A stretch of 64,000 nt of DNA from Methanothrix sp. Its GTDB lineage: Archaea > Halobacteriota > Methanosarcinia > Methanotrichales > Methanotrichaceae. Location: NCBI RefSeq assembly GCF_016706325.1, contig NZ_JADJJX010000001.1:372001-436000 (forward strand), given 5' to 3'. Positions 1 through 8,480 of this stretch are shown here, piece by piece (the stretch's first letter is position 1; the number at the start of each line of letters is the position of its first letter). A program made the position numbers and the translations under genes. The notes under the pieces are model-generated. The model did not search any database. It was not told where the DNA came from and saw only the letters and a program-made list of their open reading frames with translations.

Positions 1-86
1 ACATATCAGAGCATAGAAAGTGCATCCCAGGCCCGTCCACAGGAGGCAGCAGGAACCATAACTATGCTATCACTCAGGAGCTGGAA

Positions 87-2084
87 ATGCAAAGGCCACT
101 CGACCCAAAATCATACAATGAAGCATTCTGGCATGATATAAAGAAGAGGTGGCCGGGCAAGTTCAGGGATCTGGAACGCTTTATCTTCCGGGAGATTCGC
201 CCCGGGAACAGGATATTCATTGGAACAGGTTGCGGGGAGCCTCAGCACCTGGTCAGGTCGCTCCTTGATTTCGTCAAAGAGCAGCCCAAATCCTTTCTTG
301 ATGCTGAGCTGATAAACATAGTCACCCTTGGGGTAGCGCCATATACTGACGAGAAGTTCCAGAGCAACTTCCGGCTGAACTCCTTTTTTATCGGCGACCA
401 TACCAGAAACGCCGTCAACCGGGGCGATGCTGACTATACCCCCATCTTCCTCTCCAACCTCCCTCATCTGATCCGATCGGAGAGAATACCCCTGGATGTT
501 GCTCTGATTCAGACCACCCCGCCGGACGAGGAGGGCAGGCTGAACCTGGGGATAAGCGTGGATATCGTCCGCACTGCAGTGGAGAAAGCGGGCCTTGTAA
601 TCGCCCAGCCCAACTCTCATATGCCTGCAGTCAATGGCGACGGCTGGATCTCTATAGATGATGTGGACTATCTGATCCCCTGGGACGAGCCCCTCCTGGA
701 GTACATAGAGGACATGCCAGAGGAGATCGCCCAGAGGATAGGAAGGTATGTGGCCAGGATCGTGGAGGATGGCTCGACCATCCAGGTGGGATACGGGAGC
801 ATTCCCAATGCCATCGTCTCCAGCCTGAAGAAGAAAAAGCATCTTGGGGTGCATTCTGAGCTACTGAGCGATGGCATAGCCGGGCTCATCAGGGATGGGG
901 TGGTGGACAATAGCAATAAGAGCATCAATCCAGGAAAGACCATCGCCACCTTCTGCATGGGCCGCCGCTCGACATATGAATTCCTGCGGGGCAATGATAG
1001 CATAGAGTTCAGAGCCATAGACTACACCAACAACCCCCTCATCATCGCCCAGAACAGAAAGATGATCGCCATCAACAGCGCCCTGGAGATCGATCTCACC
1101 GGCCAGGCCACAGCAGAATCCCTGGGTCACAGCTTCTACAGCGGCATCGGGGGCCAGGCGGATTTCATGCGGGGCACGGCAATTGCACCGGAGGGAAAGA
1201 CCATCCTCGCTCTGCCCTCCACCGCCCTGATCACCAGCGCAGATTCCAGGGATAAATGGGATAGAGAAGAGAAAGGGTATAGAGAAGATAAGGGGCATAA
1301 AGAGGCCTCCCAGGAGGGGGGGAGGGTCTCCAGGATAGTGCCTTTCCTCAAGGAGGGGGCAGGAGTCACACTGACCCGGGGCGATATACATTATGTGGTA
1401 ACCGAGTACGGCATCGCCTACCTGCATGGAAAGAACATCAGAGAGAGGGCTATGGCTCTTATCGCCATTGCTCACCCCATATTCCGCCTCTGGCTGATCG
1501 AGGAGGCGAAGAGGATGCGCCTGATTTATCCTGATCAGGCCTTCATACCCGGAGCACAGGGGGAGTACCCGGAGGAGCTGGAGGCCTGGAAGACGACTAA
1601 AACCGGCCTTGGAGTCCTTTTGCGCCCGGTGAAGATCAGCGATGAGCCCCTGCTCAAGGATTTCTTCTACTCTCTCTCCGATGAGAGCATGTACCAGAGG
1701 TTCATCTCTGCCCGGAGGGATATTCCTCACCAGGAGCTTCAGAAGCTTGCTGCAGTGGATTACTTCCAGAAGATGGTCCTGTTGGCGGTCAGAGAGGAGG
1801 ATGGCATGGAGTCCATCTGCGGATTGGGCCAGTATGATATCAACAGCGATATGTTCACTGCTGATGTGGCCTTGGTGGTGAGGGATGACTGCCAGAACCA
1901 TGGAATAGGAGGCGAGCTGCTGGCATATCTGACATATCTCGCGAAAAGGCAGGGCCTCCTTGGATTCACGGCTGAGGTCCTGGCAGGAAACGATCCCGTA
2001 TTCCACCTCTTTAAAAGAATGGGGTTTGCAGTCAGCAAGAGGCGGGATTCCGGGGTCTATGAGCTGGTGGCCATGTTCCCTTGA
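87..2084 (+). CDS. Acetyl-CoA hydrolase/CoA-transferase fused to a C-terminal GNAT acetyltransferase domain
   Basis: The protein has 665 residues. Residues about 1-500 look like the acetyl-CoA hydrolase/4-hydroxybutyrate CoA-transferase family, which moves CoA between short-chain acids or hydrolyses acyl-CoA. The HSELLSDG stretch (Glu258) matches the position of the catalytic glutamate in that family (HTEM-SDG). Residues about 510-665 form a GNAT domain, with an acetyl-CoA loop near NHGIGGELLAYL. Residues about 383-412 are a highly charged insertion (repeated K/E/D/R and G) between otherwise conserved transferase segments. The ATG is preceded by AGGAG at good spacing. In acetate users such a fusion could act on acetyl-CoA/acetate or protein acylation; that role is inferred. 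Annotation as a CoA-transferase is firm, substrate unknown. Confidence 0.85.
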   Translation: MQRPLDPKSYNEAFWHDIKKRWPGKFRDLERFIFREIRPGNRIFIGTGCGEPQHLVRSLLDFVKEQPKSFLDAELINIVTLGVAPYTDEKFQSNFRLNSFFIGDHTRNAVNRGDADYTPIFLSNLPHLIRSERIPLDVALIQTTPPDEEGRLNLGISVDIVRTAVEKAGLVIAQPNSHMPAVNGDGWISIDDVDYLIPWDEPLLEYIEDMPEEIAQRIGRYVARIVEDGSTIQVGYGSIPNAIVSSLKKKKHLGVHSELLSDGIAGLIRDGVVDNSNKSINPGKTIATFCMGRRSTYEFLRGNDSIEFRAIDYTNNPLIIAQNRKMIAINSALEIDLTGQATAESLGHSFYSGIGGQADFMRGTAIAPEGKTILALPSTALITSADSRDKWDREEKGYREDKGHKEASQEGGRVSRIVPFLKEGAGVTLTRGDIHYVVTEYGIAYLHGKNIRERAMALIAIAHPIFRLWLIEEAKRMRLIYPDQAFIPGAQGEYPEELEAWKTTKTGLGVLLRPVKISDEPLLKDFFYSLSDESMYQRFISARRDIPHQELQKLAAVDYFQKMVLLAVREEDGMESICGLGQYDINSDMFTADVALVVRDDCQNHGIGGELLAYLTYLAKRQGLLGFTAEVLAGNDPVFHLFKRMGFAVSKRRDSGVYELVAMFP

Positions 2085-2171
2085 TGTATCTCCCTCGGGG
2101 GGGAGACGGGCCGGTGATAGGTCCTTCATAAGGCTCATACAAGACATACTTTTTTTACCCAGGAGAACGAT

Positions 2172-2181
2172 TAAAATATAA
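2172..2181 (+). promoter_or_regulatory. Probable TATA box of the exported-protein gene at 2262
   Basis: An AT-rich TTAAAATATA stretch lies in the 177-bp gap between the CoA-transferase and the exported protein. It fits an archaeal TATA box giving a leader of about 55 nt before the ATG at 2262, which has a GAGGTGA-like ribosome site just upstream. Confidence 0.4.
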
Positions 2182-2261
2182 TCTGTCCTGATAATGGATA
2201 GAGAACTTGAGAATTGAATCAAAGGGGAGTGTAAGATTGTATCAAGATCGAGGTGAGGTGA

Positions 2262-3287
2262 ATGAATAAAACCATTTTTCTGAGCATGGTGAGCATTTTT
2301 GTCCTCCTCATGGCGGTGTCTGCCCACGGCCAGCCGGACTTTGAACGGGGTTATACAAAGAGCCAGTATGCGAACGCCCCATATCTCTCGGAGGATCAGT
2401 ACCATCCCGATGGAAGGCTGGATCAATATTCCCAATCCGATGGATTCGACCTGGCCAGGAGAGGCTCCAGCATCAAGGAGAGCCCGTTCTATCAGACAGA
2501 TGCTCCTTTTGGCGCTCCTGCTCCCACAGCCCCCAGCAGCCCGTATAGCCTGGGGCTGGATATACCTTTGGAATCATCCATTGCAGATTATAAAGAGGCG
2601 CCCAGTTCCGGCAGGGCCGAGGATTCACTTACATCTGCCACTGACCTCTCCTCCGACCAGCAGAAGAGGGCAATGTCCGGGGTCGAGTACAGCTATCCAT
2701 CCAGCAGCAAGGCGGCAGAGCCGGGGGTGTTAAGAGCAAAAAATAGGCTTTATGTGAGCGATTTTCCTCAGGTCACAGGAGCCTGCCGTCTGTTCGGCTG
2801 GCAGCCCATGTGGCTGCAGACCTCCTCCTCCGGGCCGGTCTGGTTCTATGAGTGGTATCCCAGTGGTGAGCTGAGGGTAAAATATCTGGGCTATTCCTCT
2901 GCCGGATGGAATAAGAAATGGTTCAATGGAGATGTTCCAGGCTGGCATATCCTGCAGTATTACTGCAATGGATGGAGCAACTACATCTATATCTATGTCT
3001 ACGGCCAGGTCCCAGATGCCTGGAAGGATCAGGATCCATATGTCCCTGCCCCGGCCAGCGGCACATCCTCTGTGACCCTCAGGTCAAGCTGGCTCTCAGG
3101 ATACGACATTTATCTTGATGGAGATTATGTCGGCACAGAGGGATTTGGAAGAGACCTGTCCGATGGCATCTATCGGTTTACTGTTCCCGGGGACATGTGG
3201 CATACCATAGTGATCACAAAGGATGGCAAGAGCTACCGGGAGGCGGGAAGGTTCTTAAGCGGGGTGGCATATAGATTCACCATCTGA
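2262..3287 (+). CDS. Exported protein of unknown function
   Basis: I do not recognise this 341-residue protein. Residues 1-23 form a clear signal peptide (Lys near the N-terminus, hydrophobic core, AHGQ cleavage region). Residues about 25-165 are low-complexity, rich in Ser, Pro, Tyr and Asp, probably an extended surface linker. Residues about 170-260 are Trp- and Tyr-rich. The last 70 residues look like a small beta-sandwich (YDIYLDGDYVGT...) similar in style to PEGA-type surface domains. It is therefore probably secreted or cell-surface attached. It stands alone with its own promoter region. Confidence 0.7.
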   Translation: MNKTIFLSMVSIFVLLMAVSAHGQPDFERGYTKSQYANAPYLSEDQYHPDGRLDQYSQSDGFDLARRGSSIKESPFYQTDAPFGAPAPTAPSSPYSLGLDIPLESSIADYKEAPSSGRAEDSLTSATDLSSDQQKRAMSGVEYSYPSSSKAAEPGVLRAKNRLYVSDFPQVTGACRLFGWQPMWLQTSSSGPVWFYEWYPSGELRVKYLGYSSAGWNKKWFNGDVPGWHILQYYCNGWSNYIYIYVYGQVPDAWKDQDPYVPAPASGTSSVTLRSSWLSGYDIYLDGDYVGTEGFGRDLSDGIYRFTVPGDMWHTIVITKDGKSYREAGRFLSGVAYRFTI

Positions 3288-3383
3288 TGAATTCAAATCT
3301 TTAATTTTTTTGATGAAAGGGTGAATGCATCAATTGACCGCCTGAAAGCTCTTCTGCCCTCCTCGACTTGATGATTCTCGGCT

Positions 3384-3899
3384 TCACTCGATCTTCCTGG
3401 CGGCAACCTCGATCGCCCGGACGACGCTCTCCTGGGGTATGATAGTGGCTACCGGGATGCCAAGAAGCTTCTCCACTGTGGGGCTGACGATGGGAGCGCA
3501 GACCAGAGCCGAGGCTCCATCCCTCTCTGCTCTCACTGCGGCGATTATCGCCTCCTCGATATTTGTCGCTGAGTACTCTCTTAGGGTCAGCATCCTCTCA
3601 CCAATTCTCATCTTCTTCTCACTGATCTTGTCCAGGACGGGTCGGGCGGCGATTATGGCGATGAAATCCCCACCAGGGCCCTCCAACTGGCGAATGGTTC
3701 TGACGATCTGGCGCAGAGTGGTGATATTCGGCTCCCGGTGGCCGGAGAGGATCTTATAAAGGGTGCTCTGGGGGATCTCAGAGACCCGGGAGAACTCCCG
3801 CGCAGAGAGGCCCAGCTCCCCGATAACCTCTTTCAGAGTATCACGCAGGCTCTCATCCGACTGGAAGGAGGCCTTCATCACCCTCTCCACATTTGACAT
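3384..3899 (-). CDS. XRE-type helix-turn-helix transcriptional regulator with archaeal C-terminal domain
   Basis: The 171-residue protein carries a helix-turn-helix at about residues 20-65 (LSAREFSRVSEIPQSTLYKILSG), the pattern of Cro/CI-type DNA-binding domains. The remaining roughly 100 residues form an alpha/beta domain (FIAIIAARPVLDKI..., GASALVCAPIV) of the type seen in methanogen-specific regulators; its ligand is not known. The gene is divergent from cysteate synthase across 223 bp, so it may control that operon or itself; this is an inference from position only. Confidence 0.75.
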   Translation of the reverse strand: MSNVERVMKASFQSDESLRDTLKEVIGELGLSAREFSRVSEIPQSTLYKILSGHREPNITTLRQIVRTIRQLEGPGGDFIAIIAARPVLDKISEKKMRIGERMLTLREYSATNIEEAIIAAVRAERDGASALVCAPIVSPTVEKLLGIPVATIIPQESVVRAIEVAARKIE

Positions 3900-4092
3900 A
3901 CTATTGGGTATGCAACAGCTAATATTTCTACTTTTAGGATAGTTCGCTCTCCAGGTCGAACCAAAAAGATAAAGTAAGAAGAACGAAGAGGGCAGGCTAT
4001 TAGAGCGCTATCATCGGCGATATAACCTAAATGTGATGGCAAGGCCTCTTTTCTTGTACAAAAAGGATAAAATTTAGTCGCAAATAGAAAAC

Positions 4093-4100
4093 GTTATATC
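4093..4100 (+). promoter_or_regulatory. Probable TATA box for the cysteate synthase operon
   Basis: GTTATATC lies about 23-30 bp upstream of the ATG at 4123 in the divergent intergenic region. This spacing would give a very short or absent leader, consistent with no Shine-Dalgarno sequence before that ATG. Confidence 0.4.
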
Positions 4101-4122
4101 CCCGCTGAAGAGGGTATCCCTC

Positions 4123-5343
4123 ATGGGAGAATATCGGCTCAGATGTGTGAGCGATGGATCGGTGCAGCCTCCATATTCCTTGAGCTGCCCCCGTGATAGC
4201 TCGCTATTGCGGGCGGAGTATAAGTCCAGGCAGCTGGAGATAAAGGAGCTTCCTGGCATCTGGCGGTTTATGGACTGGCTTCCGGTCAAGGGGATCATAG
4301 AAGAAGCGACATGCAGGCCGGTGACCTACAGGAGCCGGGGGCTGGCGAAGGAGCTTGGCCTTGAGAACCTTTACATCAGCTTCAATGGCTACTGGCCGGA
4401 GAAGGGGGCGGGGATGCCCACCTGCAGCTTCAAAGATCTTGAGGCCCCGCCCACCATGCAGATGCTCCTGGAGAGGGATGATAGCTCATCACTGGTAGTG
4501 GCCTCAGCAGGAAACACCGCCCGCGCATTTGCCCATATCGCCTCCTTGACAGGCCAGACGCTGCTTTTATTTGTCCCGGAAAAGGCTCTGGAAAGAATGT
4601 GGACGATTGTACCACCAGGCCGGATAACTCTGATCGCTGTCAAAGGAGATTATCTAGATGCCATTCAGATGGCAGAGAGGGTGCAATCCCGCGAGGGCTA
4701 TACCCCTGAGGGAGGGGCGAGGAATATCGCCCGCAGGGACGGCATGGGAACGGTGATGCTGGATGCTGCAATAACCCTGGGAAGGACGCCAGATCACTAC
4801 TTCCAGGCGGTGGGAAGCGGCACGGGAGGCATATCCGCCTGGGAGGCCAGCCTGCGGCTGAGAGATGATGGCCGTTTCCGCCCGGAGCTTCCTTTGCCCA
4901 GGCTCCATCTGGCCCAGAACATCCCCAATGCCCCCATCTATTATGCCTGGAAGGGCCTGGAGCCCGAGCCATACCAGGAGGAGATGTTCGATGATGTCCT
5001 CTTCAACCGCAGGCCTCCATTGGATATGCCCGGAGGGGTCAGGGACGCCCTGAAGGCCACGGGCGGAATGGTCTATGGGATCACCGATAGAGAGGCAAAC
5101 AGAGCCAGAGATCTCTTCGAGCAGTCCGAGGAGATAGATATTCTCAATGCCCCGGCTGTAGCTGTGGCAGCACTGCAAAAGTCGATAGAAGAGAAGAGCA
5201 TCTCCTCTAAGGAGATTGTGCTTCTCAATATAACCGGCGGCGGCATGCTCAGGCTGAAAGAGGATCATCCTCGCCATATGCTGCAGCCGGATGTTGCAGT
5301 CTCCTCCTGGGAGGATGCAATTGCGTTTCTGGAGGAAGGATAG
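4123..5343 (+). CDS. Cysteate synthase (coenzyme M biosynthesis)
   Basis: This 406-residue PLP enzyme is of the threonine-synthase fold and matches the Methanosarcina cysteate synthase family, which converts O-phosphoserine and sulfite to cysteate for coenzyme M. The PLP lysine is Lys104 in TCSFKDLEA; ASAGNTARA (about 128-136) binds the substrate side and GSGTGG (232-237) is the phosphate-binding loop. The N-terminus has a CxxxY.. / SCPRD cysteine pair as in threonine synthases. It is the first gene of a tightly packed operon: its TAG stop overlaps an in-frame GTG of the next gene. Threonine synthase is the main alternative, but N-terminal length and motif context favour cysteate synthase. 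Confidence 0.85.
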   Translation: MGEYRLRCVSDGSVQPPYSLSCPRDSSLLRAEYKSRQLEIKELPGIWRFMDWLPVKGIIEEATCRPVTYRSRGLAKELGLENLYISFNGYWPEKGAGMPTCSFKDLEAPPTMQMLLERDDSSSLVVASAGNTARAFAHIASLTGQTLLLFVPEKALERMWTIVPPGRITLIAVKGDYLDAIQMAERVQSREGYTPEGGARNIARRDGMGTVMLDAAITLGRTPDHYFQAVGSGTGGISAWEASLRLRDDGRFRPELPLPRLHLAQNIPNAPIYYAWKGLEPEPYQEEMFDDVLFNRRPPLDMPGGVRDALKATGGMVYGITDREANRARDLFEQSEEIDILNAPAVAVAALQKSIEEKSISSKEIVLLNITGGGMLRLKEDHPRHMLQPDVAVSSWEDAIAFLEEG

Positions 5344-5372
5344 TGAGCCAGACCATTAAGGAGAGAAGAATC

Positions 5373-6182
5373 ATGTCTGCAGAGGAGGAATTGCTCAGGG
5401 CTGAGGAGAGGCAGGGGCTGAAGACCGATGATCATCCCCTGACGCTCACCATCCTGGGAGGGGTGGACAAGAACGGCCACCAGGATCTTGTCCCTGAGAT
5501 AGAGATCTGCCGGGGAGAGATAATAGGGATTGTGGGGCCCACAGGCTCGGGCAAGAGCACTCTTATCGCCGATATAGAGCAGTTTGCCCTGGGGGATACT
5601 CCCAGCGGGCGCAGCATTCTGATCAACGGCCAGGTGCCGGAAAATGAGCAGCGCTACGACCCGAGAAAGAAGCTTGTAGCTCAGCTCTCCCAGAATATGC
5701 ATTTTCTGGCGGACATGCAGGTGGGAGAGTTCCTGCGGATGCATGCCAAATCCAGGGGAAAGGATCCACGCCTGGCTGAAAAGGTAATTGAGCTGGCCAA
5801 TACCCTGACCGGCGAGCCCATAAGCCCGGAGTTCCAGCTCACCATTCTAAGCGGCGGCCAGTCTCGTGCCCTGATGGTGGCGGACATTGCTGTCATAAGC
5901 GACTCGCCAATAGTCTTGATCGATGAGATCGAAAATGCGGGAATTAAAAAGCAAGAGGCTTTGCGCCTCCTTTCAGGAGAAGGAAAGATAGTGGCGGTGG
6001 TCACACATGATCCCATGCTGGCCCTGATGGCCACCCGCCGGATTGTGATGAAGAATGGCGGCATGGTCAAGGTCATCAGCACAAGCGATGAGGAGCAGAG
6101 GATCTTCAAGGATATCGAGAGGGTGGACGGCTGGCTCACCGGCCTGCGGGAGACCATCCGCCAGGGCGAGGTAGTGGCTTGA
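5373..6182 (+). CDS. Stand-alone ABC-type ATPase
   Basis: The protein is a complete ABC nucleotide-binding domain of about 269 residues: Walker A GPTGSGKST, signature LSGGQSRALM, Walker B IVLIDEIE and an H-loop VVTHD. No transmembrane partner lies nearby, so it may be a soluble ABC ATPase or serve a distant permease. A GTG at 5343 overlapping the cysteate synthase stop is in frame, but ATG 5373 is preceded by AAGGAGAG at 7-nt spacing, so I take 5373. It overlaps the next gene by about 4 nt, showing translational coupling with the GTPase. The function is not established; the association with coenzyme M synthesis and metal-type proteins suggests cofactor or metal-centre work. Confidence 0.8.
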   Translation: MSAEEELLRAEERQGLKTDDHPLTLTILGGVDKNGHQDLVPEIEICRGEIIGIVGPTGSGKSTLIADIEQFALGDTPSGRSILINGQVPENEQRYDPRKKLVAQLSQNMHFLADMQVGEFLRMHAKSRGKDPRLAEKVIELANTLTGEPISPEFQLTILSGGQSRALMVADIAVISDSPIVLIDEIENAGIKKQEALRLLSGEGKIVAVVTHDPMLALMATRRIVMKNGGMVKVISTSDEEQRIFKDIERVDGWLTGLRETIRQGEVVA

Positions 6183-6877
6183 GGATGGTGGTGGTGGCGG
6201 GAACGCCAGGCTCGGGCAAGACCTCGATTCTCATGCATGCCGTCAAGGATCTGATCAGGGCAGGGGCTGCTGCTGCTCTGGTGAAGATCGATTGCATGTG
6301 GACTGAGGATGACCTCCGCTTCAAACGCCTCGGCCTGCCTGTGGCGGTGGGCCTCTCAAAGGATATGTGCCCAGATCATTATGCCATCTACAATGTGGAT
6401 GAGATGCTCGATTGGGCCAGAGAGCAGGGAGCGGGAATTCTGCTCAACGAGACTGCAGGGCTCTGTCTGCGTTGTGCTCCCTATCCAGATGGAGCTTTGG
6501 CCATCTGTGTGATCGATGTCACCACCGGCCCCAACAGCCCGCTGAAGGTGGGGCCGTTGCTTACCACTGCCGATGCTGCTGTCATGACCAAGGGGGACCT
6601 CGTCTCCCAGGCGGAGAGGGAGGTCTTCAGAGAACGCATTCTGGAGGCCAATCCCGGATGCAGGATCATCGAGGCCAACGGCCTGACCGGCAAGGGCTCC
6701 TATGAGATCGCTGAGCTGATCTTGGGCTGGCCTGAGATCTCAGGAGAGATGACATTGCGCCATAACCCTCCGCTGGCCATCTGCACATTATGCACAGGCG
6801 AGCTGCGCGTCTCCAAGGTGCACCACCGGGGGATGCTCCGCCATCTGGATGGCTTCATGGAATACACCGGCGAGTGA
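6179..6877 (+). CDS. HypB/UreG-like P-loop GTPase
   Basis: The 232-residue protein opens with the P-loop GTPGSGKTS and has the SIMIBI-type layout of HypB, UreG and CooC, GTPases that deliver nickel to enzymes. The guanine-specificity motif appears as TKGD. Cysteines occur in GLCLRCAPY (about residues 96-104) and near the C-terminus in ICTLCTGELR, plausible metal ligands. It starts at TTG 6179, overlapping the ABC ATPase stop, or at ATG 6185. Genes before and after are an ABC ATPase and a 4Fe-4S protein, so a metallocofactor maturation role is a reasonable inference, with the client enzyme unknown. Confidence 0.75.
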   Translation: MRMVVVAGTPGSGKTSILMHAVKDLIRAGAAAALVKIDCMWTEDDLRFKRLGLPVAVGLSKDMCPDHYAIYNVDEMLDWAREQGAGILLNETAGLCLRCAPYPDGALAICVIDVTTGPNSPLKVGPLLTTADAAVMTKGDLVSQAEREVFRERILEANPGCRIIEANGLTGKGSYEIAELILGWPEISGEMTLRHNPPLAICTLCTGELRVSKVHHRGMLRHLDGFMEYTGE

Positions 6878-6899
6878 TAAGGGAGCGAATGTAGCAGAA

Positions 6900-7036
6900 G
6901 AGGGGTTGAATGAGGTATGGGGGGGGTTGAACGGAGTATGAGAAGGGTTGACCGGAGTATGAGTGAGGTTGAATGGAGTGAGTGAGGTTGAATGGAGCTG
7001 GAGAGAGAGTGAATAGAGCTGGAGAAGGTGAGGTTG
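6900..7036 (+). repeat. Degenerate GGTTGAATGGAGT-type tandem repeat inside the operon
   Basis: The spacer between the GTPase and Fe-S genes consists of imperfect copies of a roughly 15-22 bp unit built on GGTTGAANGGAGTATGAG. GGAG motifs recur throughout. The last copies run into GGTGAGGTTGAGAGGTC just before the ATG at 7044, so the array also supplies the ribosome site of the next gene. Confidence 0.6.
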
Positions 7037-7043
7037 AGAGGTC

Positions 7044-7679
7044 ATGCTGCGGATAGAGAAGCTCCTGCCAGGGTACAACTGTGGTGAGTGCGGCCTGTCA
7101 AGCTGCCGGGAGTTTGCCAGCAAGCTGGTGGATGTGGCCGGCCTGGAGAGATGTCCGCTTCTCAAGCAGGAGAGGTTCCGGAGCCGGGCAGAGGAGATTG
7201 CCAGACTGCTGAGCATCTCCCACCAATCGGAGGGGGAACAGGAGATCATCGGCGTTCTGGATGGCCTTCGGGCCGATTTTGCCCTCTCCCCCTTGCCTGG
7301 GGAGCCATCCTGTCGGGAGGATCTGCATCCCTTCAATCCCGCTGTCAGGCTGGATGAGGGGGAGATCTTCCGATACCGGCCACTGGGCTGCCCCATCATT
7401 CATTTTGCCAGGGTTCTCAGATCCAGCCAGGGCGTCATCACTGTTCACATGGTTGGGCCGGTGCATCTGCTGCATGGACAGCCCGCACCCGGAGACATTG
7501 GCATATGCCTGGTTTTAGCCTTTGAAGGCACTATCAGCCGGGGGAGAAGGCCGGAGGTGGGGGAGACGGTGCGATTCCTTCCCGAGCACTGCATGATGCA
7601 AAAGGTGCATTCAGGGGTGGTGGTGCACTCGGAGGGAGAGAGGCTGAGGATTGAAGGGATTGACTTGAAGGTATGGTAG
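7044..7679 (+). CDS. 4Fe-4S domain protein of the ABC ATPase/GTPase operon
   Basis: Residues about 10-40 contain CGECGLSSCREFA...LERCPLL, the C-x2-C-x4-C-x16-C pattern of the Fe-S domain found in corrinoid/CO-dehydrogenase-related proteins and RnfB. The remaining 170 residues form a beta-rich domain without a familiar motif (DLHPFNPAVRLDEGEIFRYRPLG, then GPVHLLHGQPAPGDIG). Length 211 residues. It follows the GTPase in the same direction. The combination ABC ATPase, nickel-type GTPase and Fe-S protein suggests assembly or activation of a metal cofactor; the actual target cannot be read from sequence. Confidence 0.75.
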   Translation: MLRIEKLLPGYNCGECGLSSCREFASKLVDVAGLERCPLLKQERFRSRAEEIARLLSISHQSEGEQEIIGVLDGLRADFALSPLPGEPSCREDLHPFNPAVRLDEGEIFRYRPLGCPIIHFARVLRSSQGVITVHMVGPVHLLHGQPAPGDIGICLVLAFEGTISRGRRPEVGETVRFLPEHCMMQKVHSGVVVHSEGERLRIEGIDLKVW

Positions 7680-7829
7680 CTGGGGCAGGTGTGGCGGCTG
7701 AGGCAAGTGCAGCAGGTGAGGCAAATGGGGCAGGCGAGGCCGATCACTGAAGTGTCCGCCTTCCGGAGATCCTCTTGCCACTTCTTGTCATCTCCCTCGA
7801 AACTGTTTTATCGAAATACAACACATCTA

Positions 7830-7991
7830 ATGTACATGAAAAGCGATAATACCATCAAGAACCTCGTCATTTTGGCCCTGGCTGTGATCATAGTCATCGC
7901 CCTCTGGAAAACCATCTGGTACCTGGCAGGAGTGGCGGTATTCATCCTCTTGGTCTATATCGTCTACCAGCTTCTCAAGGGCAAGCTATGA
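7830..7991 (+). CDS. Small membrane protein, 53 residues
   Basis: Starting at ATG 7830 (or 7836) the product is 53 residues with two hydrophobic segments, about 11-25 and 30-47, separated by KTIWYL and ending in KGKL. A longer reading from 7689 exists, but its first 47 residues look like non-coding sequence. The AT-rich TTTTATCGAAATA about 20 bp upstream can serve as TATA box, giving a leaderless transcript. Function unknown; probably an integral membrane peptide. Confidence 0.55.
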   Translation: MYMKSDNTIKNLVILALAVIIVIALWKTIWYLAGVAVFILLVYIVYQLLKGKL

Positions 7992-8412
7992 CTGAAGCAC
8001 AGCTATCCGAGAAAGTGCCATGAGAATGAAGAGGTAGCAATTGCGCCGCTCAACCTGGCAAAGATCAAACGGGCCGCCCAGGAGATCCTATCTTTGGATG
8101 GCGTTGGAGTCGGATTAATGATGGAGTTGGCCAACATCCAGGCTGTCCTCTCAAAGCACTCTCTTCCATCCCCAAACCCATATCCATCCTCCTCTTCATC
8201 CCTATGCCCTGCGAAGTATTATACCTATAAATTTTATATAGAACACCATATGAATTGGGCTGCGATGATATAAAACATGTTGCTTGATGAGGGAGGCAAA
8301 AGTCTGGGAGTAGGAGGGAGAAATAGAACTACCGACTTTTGCCGATATTACCTACGTCCTATGCCTATATAAGCATTTCGTTCAAAGTAATATATTCAAA
8401 AAAATATATTCA
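7992..8412. other. Intergenic region without a convincing gene
   Basis: About 420 bp. The stretch 8034-8160 stays open in the same frame as the preceding small gene and reads like protein (AAQEILSLDGVGVGLMMELA) but has no start codon, so it may be a decayed coding fragment. The rest is AT-rich. A TATA-like CCTATATAAG lies at 8364-8373. Confidence 0.4.
8364..8373 (+). promoter_or_regulatory. Strong TATA-like element before the 17-bp repeat array
   Basis: CCTATATAAG is the closest match to an archaeal TATA box in this gap. Transcription would start near 8395, just ahead of the tandem repeats at 8413. Confidence 0.45.
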
Positions 8413-8480
8413 AGTCAGTATGTCTGAGAAGTCAGTATGTCTGAGAAGTCAGTATGTCTGAGAAGTCAGTATGTCCGAGA
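8413..8480 (+). repeat. 17-bp tandem repeat, four copies
   Basis: AGTCAGTATGTCTGAGA is repeated four times head to tail (8413, 8430, 8447, 8464), the last copy with one change (TCCGAGA). Each unit contains ATG. Because 17 is not a multiple of three, successive ATGs fall in different frames. Confidence 0.9.

Noticed and set aside
861..2435. 524-codon open frame on the minus strand across the CoA-transferase gene
   Set aside because: Antisense to a clear CoA-transferase/GNAT gene; no motif and composition typical of a shadow frame.
8034..8160. Protein-like stretch downstream of the small membrane gene
   Set aside because: No start codon and directly behind a stop; kept only as possible decayed sequence.
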